A stretch of DNA of 64,000 nt, from contig NZ_BJOU01000001.1 in assembly GCF_009932435.1 (NCBI RefSeq), positions 620,001 through 684,000 of the forward strand. The letters are read 5' to 3'. A program made the translations under genes and the position numbers. Below the pieces are notes generated by a model that had not been told where the DNA came from, did not search any database, and saw only the letters and a program-made list of their open reading frames with translations. Source of the stretch: Gordonia crocea (lineage in GTDB: Bacteria; Actinomycetota; Actinomycetes; Mycobacteriales; Mycobacteriaceae). Shown in pieces: positions 19,174-26,101 of the stretch (its first letter is position 1; each line of letters begins with the position of its first letter).

Positions 19174-19727
19174 GCATGGCTCTGGTCCTGGCGGCGGGAT
19201 GGCTGCTCGCTTTGCCGCCCGGCGGGTGGCCGCTACGCCGCCTGCGTCCGGGTGAGGCCGCGGTTCCGAGTGTCGCCCCGGGCGAGACCGGGCCCTTCGC
19301 CGAGGCGGCCGCCTATGACCTTTTCGCCGTCTGCCTGCGCAGCGGACTCTCAATCGCCGGTGCCGCGGCCGCAGTCGCGGCCGCGCTTCCGGGTGAGTTG
19401 GCGGCCTCCTTGGGCCGCGTGGCCGACCTCCTCGTACTCGGGACCGATGCGGGTACCGCGTGGCGGCAGGCGGCCGAGCGCGGGTTCGTGGAGTTGGCCG
19501 CCCTCGTTCGCCGCACCGCGTCGTCGGGAGCGGCCTTCGCCGACGGCCTGGCCGAACTGGCGCAGCAGCGCCGCGACTCCGCGAACGACGATGCATTGGC
19601 CCACGCCGAGCAGGCCGGGGTGCGGATCAGCGGCCCGCTGGGCCTGTGCTTCCTGCCCGCATTCGTGTGTCTCGGAATCGTGCCCGTGGTGATCGGGCTG
19701 GCGTCGTCGGTACTCGGGCAGATGTGA
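19170..19727 (+). CDS. tadC: TadC-like membrane protein
   Basis: A 185-residue type II secretion F-domain protein. The core AYDLFAVCLRSGLSIAGA and ALVRRTASSGAAFADGLAELA fit the F domain, and the C-terminus LGLCFLPAFVCLGIVPVVIG is the terminal membrane segment. Shorter than proteobacterial TadC but of the size seen for Rv3657c (recalled). Translationally coupled to tadB by ATGA. Confidence 0.85.
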   Translation: MSMALVLAAGWLLALPPGGWPLRRLRPGEAAVPSVAPGETGPFAEAAAYDLFAVCLRSGLSIAGAAAAVAAALPGELAASLGRVADLLVLGTDAGTAWRQAAERGFVELAALVRRTASSGAAFADGLAELAQQRRDSANDDALAHAEQAGVRISGPLGLCFLPAFVCLGIVPVVIGLASSVLGQM

Positions 19728-19778
19728 GCCGAAGGGATGGGGCGGTCCGAAGGCCGGGCCGCAGGAAGGGGGAGTGCG

Positions 19779-19973
19779 ATGATCACGAGGATGATCCGGT
19801 TCGTTCGGGGAGCGTTGGCCGATGAATCCGGGATGAGCACCGCGGAATACGCGATAGGGACGGTCGCTGCCGCTGGCTTCGGGGCGTTGCTGTACACGGT
19901 CGTCACCGGGGACAACGTTGTGGGGGCGTTGACGAACATCATCGCCAAGGCGCTGTCGACGACGGTCGGGTGA
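19779..19973 (+). CDS. Small Flp-pilin-like protein (DUF4244)
   Basis: A 64-residue protein: a short basic leader (MITRMIRFVRGALAD), then ESGMSTAEYAIGTVAAAGFGALLY, resembling the E/Y prepilin motif after a Gly/Met processing site and a hydrophobic pilin helix. This is the Rv3656c-type major-pilin candidate of the locus. ATG at 19779 has a strong GGGGGAG ribosome site. A longer frame from 19737 is unlikely. High ribosome-site strength fits an abundant structural subunit (inference). Confidence 0.85.
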   Translation: MITRMIRFVRGALADESGMSTAEYAIGTVAAAGFGALLYTVVTGDNVVGALTNIIAKALSTTVG

Positions 19974-20362
19974 GCGGTCGCCGTCGGCCGGGGCGCTGGT
20001 GGCGCGACGAATCGGGGATGGCGACCGTGGAGGCGGCGTATGCGATCGCCGCGATCAGCATCGTGCTGATCGCGTGCCTCGGCGGGCTGGCGGCGATGTC
20101 GTCGTCGTTGCGGTGCACCGACGCGGCGCGGGAGGTGGCCCGACTGACCGCCGCCGGGGACGCCCGCGCCCGGTCGGTCGGAGCCGCCACCGCACCCCGT
20201 GGCGCGCGGATCTCGGTGCAACTGATCGGCGACGAGGTGCGGGTCCGGGTCGACGCCGACGCCCCGCTGCTCCCCATGCTCACCGTGAGCGGGACGGCCG
20301 TCGCGTTGCGCGAACCCGCTGGGGAGGACGGCGCCGATGCGGCAGCCCCGGTTGATCGGTGA
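19970..20362 (+). CDS. TadE-like minor pilin
   Basis: A 130-residue TadE-family protein: basic N-terminus with ESGMATVEAAYAIAAISIVLIACL, a pseudopilin-type motif and one membrane helix, then a small extracytoplasmic domain with one Cys (SLRCTDAAREVARL). GTG start overlaps the stop of the pilin gene and its 3' end overlaps the next gene by 26 bp. Counterpart of Rv3655c (recalled), for which effector roles in macrophages were also proposed. Confidence 0.85.
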   Translation: MSGRRRPGRWWRDESGMATVEAAYAIAAISIVLIACLGGLAAMSSSLRCTDAAREVARLTAAGDARARSVGAATAPRGARISVQLIGDEVRVRVDADAPLLPMLTVSGTAVALREPAGEDGADAAAPVDR

Positions 20363-20708
20363 CGACGCCGGATCGGCCACGGTCCTCGGGGTGGCCGTCG
20401 TCGCGGTGTTGACGGCCGTGACGGTGGCCGTCGTCGCCCTCGGCTCGGCCCTACTGGCCCGGCACCGTGCGGTGTCGGCGGCCGACCTGGCGGCACTGGC
20501 CGCGGCCTCGGTGCTGTTGACCGGGACTGGCGAGCCCTGCCCGACCGCCGAGCGCCTGGTCCGCGCGCAGGGCGTCGAGGGATTGCGATTCGACGGCTGC
20601 GAGGTCGACGGCGAGCGGGTCACGGTGCGGGTGAGCGTCCCGGTCCGGTTGGGCCGATTCGGTGTGCACACCGCCACCGGCGTCGCGCTCGCCGGACCGG
20701 TGTCGTGA
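20337..20708 (+). CDS. TadG/Rv3654c-like pilus-associated protein
   Basis: A 123-residue protein with DDAGSATVLGVAVVAVLTAVTVAVVALGSAL split as a processing-like motif and single membrane helix, followed by AADLAALAAA, characteristic of helicase/secretion-neighbourhood TadE-like proteins. Two Cys in the exported part (EPCPTAERL, FDGCEV) may pair. Last gene of the ssd-tad operon, overlapping its predecessor by 26 bp. Confidence 0.8.
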   Translation: MRQPRLIGDDAGSATVLGVAVVAVLTAVTVAVVALGSALLARHRAVSAADLAALAAASVLLTGTGEPCPTAERLVRAQGVEGLRFDGCEVDGERVTVRVSVPVRLGRFGVHTATGVALAGPVS

Positions 20709-20730
20709 AGGCGGCTGTCTCTGGCCGCGC

Positions 20731-21138
20731 CTAGCCTTGGCCGTGCTCCTGGGCCCATGCGATCGCCGATGCTTGGATGTCGGCGAAGCGGTCGCCCATT
20801 GCTGCGGCAAGTGCCTGGGCGCCCTTGAGTGGCCGGACCATCACCATGAACTCGACGATCTTGCCGTCCTCGTCCAGGGTCAGGAAATCGCAGCCGGTCA
20901 GCGACAGGCCGTCGACGGTCGCGGTGAAGACATAGGCGTGCTCGCGGTCGTCGTGGATCTCTCGGATGTACGTGAAGTCTTCGAAGACCTCGACCACCGC
21001 GCGCAGAATCGAGATCGTGATGCCTTTGCCCGGGTAGGGCTTGTGGGCGACCGGGCTGATGAACACCACGTCGTCGGCGAGCATGTCCTCGACCGCGTCG
21101 AGATCCTTGGCGGCGCCCGCCTCGGCAAACGTGACCAC
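20731..21138 (-). CDS. SnoaL/NTF2-like fold protein
   Basis: A 135-residue cone-shaped alpha+beta protein of the SnoaL/limonene-epoxide-hydrolase-like group. Helix with AGAAKDLDAVEDMLADDVVF is followed by strands VFTATVDGLSLTGCDFLTLDE and IVEFMVMVRP. Many such proteins are small isomerases or polyketide cyclases, but no substrate can be assigned. GTG start with TGAGGAA upstream. Converges with the tad operon. Confidence 0.75.
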   Translation of the reverse strand: MVTFAEAGAAKDLDAVEDMLADDVVFISPVAHKPYPGKGITISILRAVVEVFEDFTYIREIHDDREHAYVFTATVDGLSLTGCDFLTLDEDGKIVEFMVMVRPLKGAQALAAAMGDRFADIQASAIAWAQEHGQG

Positions 21139-21257
21139 GATTCCTCATGGTGAATCATCTGATGGGTGATCGTGCGAGCCGGAATCTCTCGGTCCCGACC
21201 GGCGTTGTGCGATAGACACGACGATGACACATGTGGCGATGAGAATCGAGGATTTCG

Positions 21258-22145
21258 GTGGGGCACTGGCACGGCGACGAACTCGACCGCGACGCGGTAC
21301 TGGCGCGCATCGGGTACACCGGTGACACCGCGCCCACACCGGCGACGTTGGCGGCGCTGCACCGCGCGTACGCCACGTCGATTCCGTTCGAGAACCTCGA
21401 CATCCTGATCGACCGCCCCATCCGCCTCGACGTGGAGTCGTTGCAGGACAAGATGATTCACCGGCGCCACGGCGGCTACTGCTTTGAGCACGCCGCACTG
21501 TTCGCCGCGCTCCTCGAGTCGCTGGGGTACCGGTTCAGCGCCCTCATCGGCCGGGTCACCCTCGGAGCACCGCCGCACAACCGGCCGGCCACCCACGCCC
21601 TGCTGCTCGTCGAATTCGCCGACGGCGCGCGCTACCTCTGCGACGTCGGATTCGGCCGGGGACCGCTGGAACCACTGGAACTGGTCGACGGGGCCACCGT
21701 GGACCAAGACGGGTGGCGGTTGCGGCTGACCGGCCCCCAAACAGGCGACGACGCCGCGGCCGTGCTGCCCGTCGCGGACTGGGCCCTGTGGCAGCGCACC
21801 AGCGTCGACGGCGAGGTGGGGTGGGTCGACCGCCACCGCTTCCCGCTGGCGCCCAAGTTCCCGATCGATTTCGCCGTCGCCAGCCACTTCGTGTCCACCT
21901 CGCCGCGCTCGCCGTTCACCATGCGCCCCTTCGTGCAGCGGTTCACGCCCGAGCGCCACGACACCCTCGACGGGGACACCGTCACGACGATCGCCCCCGA
22001 CGGGCGCATCGTCGAGACGCGCACCGTCGCCGTCGAGGAGTTGCCGCAGCTGTTGGCCGACGTCTTCGACATCGACCTCGACGACGACGAGGCGCGCGCC
22101 CTCGTCGCGGCGGTCCCGGGGCTGCCCGGGCTCACACCCCGCTGA
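21258..22145 (+). CDS. nat: Arylamine N-acetyltransferase
   Basis: A 295-residue NAT using acetyl- or propionyl-CoA to acylate arylamines and hydrazines. The catalytic triad is visible: Cys in RHGGYCFEHA (~76), His in THALLLVE (~113) and Asp in CDVGFGRGP (~128). The N-terminal motif SIPFENLDI is typical. In mycobacteria nat sits in a cholesterol-catabolism operon; here it is alone, so the physiological acceptor is uncertain. GTG start. Confidence 0.93.
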   Translation: MGHWHGDELDRDAVLARIGYTGDTAPTPATLAALHRAYATSIPFENLDILIDRPIRLDVESLQDKMIHRRHGGYCFEHAALFAALLESLGYRFSALIGRVTLGAPPHNRPATHALLLVEFADGARYLCDVGFGRGPLEPLELVDGATVDQDGWRLRLTGPQTGDDAAAVLPVADWALWQRTSVDGEVGWVDRHRFPLAPKFPIDFAVASHFVSTSPRSPFTMRPFVQRFTPERHDTLDGDTVTTIAPDGRIVETRTVAVEELPQLLADVFDIDLDDDEARALVAAVPGLPGLTPR

Positions 22146-22151
22146 GCGGGT

Positions 22152-22610
22152 TCAGGACTCCAGCAACCGCCGCGGGCCCGGGCCGTGTTGGGCGGCCGCG
22201 TCGTGCGGGTTGGCCAGGGCGCAGCGTTCCAGAGACAGGCAGCCGCAGCCGATGCAGCCGTCGAATTCGTCGCGCAGCTGCTGGAGTCGGTGGATGCGCT
22301 CGTCGAGTTCGGAGCGCCAACTCGCCGAGAGCCGCTGCCAGTCCTCGCCGGTGGGGATGTGCCCGTCGGGCAGTTTGTCCAGGGCAGCGCCGATCTCGGT
22401 GAGCGGGATGCCGACGCGCTGGGCGATGCGGATCAACGCGACGCGGCGCAGCGTGTCGCGGCGATAGCGGCGCTGGTTCCCCGAGGTGCGGCGGGCGGTG
22501 ATCAGGCCTTTGCGCTCGTAGAAATGCAGGGCCGAGACCGCCACGCCGCTGCGGGCGGAGAGCTCGCCGACGGTGAGTTCGCGCTGGTTCCACTTCGGGT
22601 TCTCGGCCAC
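22152..22610 (-). CDS. soxR: SoxR redox-sensing MerR-family activator
   Basis: A 152-residue MerR-family regulator. The N-terminal winged helix reads [20 protein letters not shown]. The C-terminal [2Fe-2S] ligand set is [12 protein letters not shown], the SoxR signature. Oxidation of the cluster by redox-cycling compounds activates promoters with a long 19-bp spacer. The GTG at 22610 has AGAGGA 7 bp upstream; an in-frame GTG at 22625 is the alternative. It lies head to head with an ABC exporter, with a SoxR box between them. The 3' end converges on nat. Confidence 0.93.
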   Translation of the reverse strand: MAENPKWNQRELTVGELSARSGVAVSALHFYERKGLITARRTSGNQRRYRRDTLRRVALIRIAQRVGIPLTEIGAALDKLPDGHIPTGEDWQRLSASWRSELDERIHRLQQLRDEFDGCIGCGCLSLERCALANPHDAAAQHGPGPRRLLES

Positions 22611-22625
22611 CGGACATCCTCTCAC

Positions 22626-22656
22626 TTGACCTCAACCTTACTTGATGTTTCACAGT
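22626..22656 (+). promoter_or_regulatory. SoxR box in an elongated promoter
   Basis: ACCTCAA-CCTTAC-TTGATGT (22629-22648) matches the SoxR operator (ACCTCAAGTTAACTTGAGGT type) with one mismatch in the right half. It lies between TTGACC (22626-22631) and CACAGT (22651-22656), a 19-bp spacing typical of SoxR-activated promoters. The ATG of the ABC gene begins 7 bp after the -10 element. Confidence 0.8.
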
Positions 22657-22662
22657 GGGGTC

Positions 22663-24540
22663 ATGAGCATGGAAACCACCGCGTGGAACTCGATGTATGC
22701 GGCGATGCACGCCGAACAAGACCGGCGCCCGGTCAACGGCGCGACGCTGCGGCGGGTGGCCGGATTCGCCCGCCCCCATCGCCGCCGCCTCCTGTGGTTC
22801 TCGGCGGTGAGCATCCTCGTCGCCGTCCTGGCCGTCGCGACGCCGCTGCTGGCCGGGCGCGTCGTCGACGCCATCACCCGGGCCGCCGCTCCGTCGGCGG
22901 TCGTCGTCCTGGCATCGGTCATCGCGGTGGTCGCGCTGGCCGAAGCCGGGTTCGGCCTCTTCCAGCGCCGCCTCTCGGCGACGATCGGGGAGGGGCTCAT
23001 CTTCGACCTGCGGACCGCGGTCTACGACCACGTCCAGACCATGCCGGTGGCCTTCTTCAGCCGCACCCGCACCGGTGCCCTGGTCAGTCGGCTCAACAAC
23101 GACGTCATCGGCGCGCAGCGCGCCTTCAGCGACACCTTCGCCGGGTTGGTCAGCAACGTCGTCATGCTGGTGCTCGCCCTCGTCGCAATGCTCGCCCTGT
23201 CCTGGCAGATCACCGTGCTGGCGCTGGTGCTGCTGCCGGTCTTCCTGCTGCCCGCCCGTCGGATCGGGGCGCGGCTGGCCGGGTTGCAGCGGGAGAAGGC
23301 AGGCCACAACGCGGCGATGGGCAACCGCATGACCGAGCGCTTCTCGGCCCCCGGCGCGACGCTGATCAAACTCTTCGGCAGCCCCCGGCGGGAGTCGGCG
23401 GAGTTCGCCGCGCGGGCCGGGCGCGTCCGCGACATCGGTGTGCGCAGCGCCATGGTCCAGGAGACCTTCTACGTCACGCTCGTGCTGGTCTCCGCCCTCG
23501 CCCTGGCACTGATCTACGGGCTCGGCGGCGTCTTCGCCCTCAACGGCCACCTGCAGGCCGGGACGGTCGTGGCCCTGGCGATGCTGGTGACCCGGCTGTA
23601 CGCGCCGCTGACCGCCCTGGCCAACGCAAGGGTGGAGTTGATGAGCGCCATGGTCAGCTTCGAGCGGGTCTTCGAAGTCCTCGATTTGCCCCCGCTGATC
23701 CGGGAGGCCCCCGATGCCCGCGACGTGCCGCCCGGTCCGCTCGACGTCGAGTTCGACGGGGTGTCCTTCGGCTATCCGGCCGCCGATCGGGTCTCGCTGG
23801 CGTCCCTGGAAGAAGTCGCGGTGCTGGACCCCCGTGCGGGCAGCACGGTCCTCGACGATGTCTCGTTCACCGTGCGCGCCGGTCAGACCGTCGCGCTGGT
23901 GGGTGCCTCGGGTGCCGGCAAGTCGACGATCGCGGCCCTGGTGCCGCGGTTGTACGACGTGGATGCCGGGTCGGTGCGCGTCGGCGGCGTCGACGTCCGC
24001 GACCTGGGCGCGGAGTCGCTGCGCGGCGCGGTCGGCGTGGTCACCCAGGACGGGCACCTGTTCCACGACACGGTGCGGGCCAACCTGACCCTGGGCGCCC
24101 CCGACGCCACCGACGAGCAGCTATGGGCCGCTCTGCGGCGGGCCCGGCTCGACCGGCTCGTGGTCGCCCTGCCCGACGGGCTCGACACCGTCGTCGGCGA
24201 ACGCGGCTACCGGTTCTCCGGCGGCGAGCGCCAACGGATGACGATCGCCCGGGTGCTGTTGGCCCAACCTCGGGTGGTGATCCTCGACGAGGCCACCGCC
24301 CACCTCGACTCGACCTCGGAGGCCGCCGTGTCGCAAGCCCTCACCGAGGCCCTGCACGGGCGGACCGCGCTGGTCATCGCCCACCGGCTCTCCACCGTGC
24401 GGCAGGCCGATGCGATCCTCGTCGTCGACGACGGGCGCATCGTCGAATCGGGGACCCATGACGAACTACTCGACCTCGCCGGCCGCTACGCACGGCTCTA
24501 CCGCACCCAGTTCGACGACCCCGAGACGGTGGCTGCGTGA
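22663..24540 (+). CDS. ABC exporter, fused permease and ATPase
   Basis: A 625-residue half-transporter. Residues ~35-330 hold six membrane helices (LLWFSAVSILVAVLAVATPL and following). The ATPase domain has Walker A VGASGAGKSTIAAL, Q-loop VVTQDGHLF, signature FSGGERQRM, Walker B RVVILDEATAHLD and H-loop VIAHRLS. Half-transporters of this type act as dimers exporting drugs, lipids or peptides. Divergence from soxR across a SoxR box suggests it exports redox-active compounds that SoxR senses (inference). ATG 22663 preferred; upstream in-frame ATG at 22642 lies inside the operator. Confidence 0.92.
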   Translation: MSMETTAWNSMYAAMHAEQDRRPVNGATLRRVAGFARPHRRRLLWFSAVSILVAVLAVATPLLAGRVVDAITRAAAPSAVVVLASVIAVVALAEAGFGLFQRRLSATIGEGLIFDLRTAVYDHVQTMPVAFFSRTRTGALVSRLNNDVIGAQRAFSDTFAGLVSNVVMLVLALVAMLALSWQITVLALVLLPVFLLPARRIGARLAGLQREKAGHNAAMGNRMTERFSAPGATLIKLFGSPRRESAEFAARAGRVRDIGVRSAMVQETFYVTLVLVSALALALIYGLGGVFALNGHLQAGTVVALAMLVTRLYAPLTALANARVELMSAMVSFERVFEVLDLPPLIREAPDARDVPPGPLDVEFDGVSFGYPAADRVSLASLEEVAVLDPRAGSTVLDDVSFTVRAGQTVALVGASGAGKSTIAALVPRLYDVDAGSVRVGGVDVRDLGAESLRGAVGVVTQDGHLFHDTVRANLTLGAPDATDEQLWAALRRARLDRLVVALPDGLDTVVGERGYRFSGGERQRMTIARVLLAQPRVVILDEATAHLDSTSEAAVSQALTEALHGRTALVIAHRLSTVRQADAILVVDDGRIVESGTHDELLDLAGRYARLYRTQFDDPETVAA

Positions 24541-24581
24541 GAACCCCGGCGTAAACGTGACCGCGGGGTGATGCTGGAAGG

Positions 24582-25574
24582 GTGAGTAACGCCGATTCCC
24601 ATCCCGCCGTCACAGTCCTGGCGCCGGGGCAGGTGTGCACCGCCACCGAAATCCTCGAGCCCCGCGCGGTGCCGTTGGGCGGCCCGCGGGCGATGACCGT
24701 CTACCGCACACTGCCCCAGCACCGCCGGCCCCTGGTGGGGTCCTGGTGCTTTCTGGACCACTACGGACCCGACGACGTCGCGCAGACCGGCGGGATGGCG
24801 GTGCCCCGCCACCCGCACACCGGGCTGGCCACCGTCTCGTGGCTCTTCGACGGCCGCATCGACCATCTCGATTCCGGTGGGAACGCCGCGGAGGTCCGGC
24901 CGGGGGAGTTGAACGTGATGATCGCCGGGCGCGGCATCACCCACCAGGAGATCAGCACCCCGGACACACGCTCGTTGCACGGGGTGCAGCTCTGGTACGC
25001 CCTGCCCGAGTCGACGCGGTTCAGCGAGAACCACTTCGAGCACTACGCGCCGCCCAGGGTGCAGGCGCCCGGCCTGACCGCGCTGGTGTTCCTCGGGGAG
25101 TTGCTGGGGTCGGCGTCGCCGGTGCGCACGCGCACCCCCGACCTGCTCGGCGCCGAGCTGTCGCTGGAGCCGACGGCGTCGGTGAGCCTGGCGGTGCGCG
25201 CCGACTTCGAGCACGCGGTGCTGGCCGAATCAGCGCCGATCACCGTCAACGGCGCTCACGCCGAGCATCGGTCGCTGGCCTATGTGCCGCCCGGGGCGGA
25301 CACGGTGCGGATCGACGCCGGCCCGGCGGGGGCCCGGGTGATCCTCCTGGGCGGGATCCCGTTCGACGAGCAGATCGTCATGTGGTGGAACTTCGTCGGT
25401 CGCAGCCACGACGAGATCGTCGAGTTCCGCCGTCGGTATCAGGCCGAACTCGGCTTCGACGCCCCCGACCCGGCCGACGACGGCAAGCCGCCGCTGTTCG
25501 GCCCGTACCCGGCGGACCAGCCGGCCCCGTGGCCCGCGCCGCCGATGCCGGCGACGCGCCTGCGCCCGCGGTGA
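24582..25574 (+). CDS. Pirin family protein
   Basis: A 330-residue bicupin. The N-terminal cupin has the metal ligands of pirins: RHPHTGLATVSWL (two His) and GITHQEI (His and Glu). LDHYGPDD is also typical. Bacterial pirins include quercetin dioxygenases and metabolic regulators, so function cannot be fixed. The C-terminal extension ends Pro-rich (QPAPWPAPPMPATRL). GTG start with GGAAGG just upstream, 41 bp after the ABC gene, with which it might be co-transcribed. Confidence 0.85.
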   Translation: MSNADSHPAVTVLAPGQVCTATEILEPRAVPLGGPRAMTVYRTLPQHRRPLVGSWCFLDHYGPDDVAQTGGMAVPRHPHTGLATVSWLFDGRIDHLDSGGNAAEVRPGELNVMIAGRGITHQEISTPDTRSLHGVQLWYALPESTRFSENHFEHYAPPRVQAPGLTALVFLGELLGSASPVRTRTPDLLGAELSLEPTASVSLAVRADFEHAVLAESAPITVNGAHAEHRSLAYVPPGADTVRIDAGPAGARVILLGGIPFDEQIVMWWNFVGRSHDEIVEFRRRYQAELGFDAPDPADDGKPPLFGPYPADQPAPWPAPPMPATRLRPR

Positions 25575-25602
25575 CCGCCGCTCCGCCCGGGATGATGCCG
25601 GG

Positions 25603-26025
25603 TCAGCTCAGGACGAACACCGGGATCTCGCGATCGGTCTTCACCTGGTACTCGGCGTAGGGCGGGAAGGCGTCGACGGCCAGTTCCCACCAGTGCGCCC
25701 GCTCGTCGCCGGTGACCTCGCGCGCGGTCAACTCGAAAACGCGCTCGCCGTCCTGAACGGTGACCCGCGGGTTGGCCTTGACGTTGTAGTACCACGACGG
25801 GTTGTCGGGAGCGCCGCCCTTCGACGCCACCATGGCGTAGCTGCCGTTCTCCTCGACCCGCATCAACGGGACATACCGCTGCTTGCCGGTCTTGGCGCCG
25901 GTGGTGGTGAACAGGACCACCGCGCGACCGTTGATGCCCACGCCGTCGGTGGTGCCCTCGGCGAGGATTTGTTCGGTCTGCTTGCGGACCCACTCGGTGG
26001 GGCTTAGTTCTGGTTGGCTGCTCAT
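25603..26025 (-). CDS. Deazaflavin-dependent (F420) oxidoreductase, Ddn-like
   Basis: A 140-residue split-barrel protein of the nitroreductase/deazaflavin-dependent (Ddn/FDOR-A) family. Motifs seen: VVLFTTTGAKTGKQRYVPLM, DNPSWYYNVKANP and the C-terminal DREIPVFVLS. Family members use F420H2 to reduce quinones or nitro compounds at the membrane. The ATG at 26025 is chosen; upstream in-frame codons lack a ribosome site. F420 use is inferred from the family. Confidence 0.88.
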   Translation of the reverse strand: MSSQPELSPTEWVRKQTEQILAEGTTDGVGINGRAVVLFTTTGAKTGKQRYVPLMRVEENGSYAMVASKGGAPDNPSWYYNVKANPRVTVQDGERVFELTAREVTGDERAHWWELAVDAFPPYAEYQVKTDREIPVFVLS

Positions 26026-26101
26026 GCGTTGGCCAACAATCCCCTCATCGCTGATATTCCACCGTCGCTGATATTCCGCCGGCCAGGGGGTCGGCACCCG
26101 G

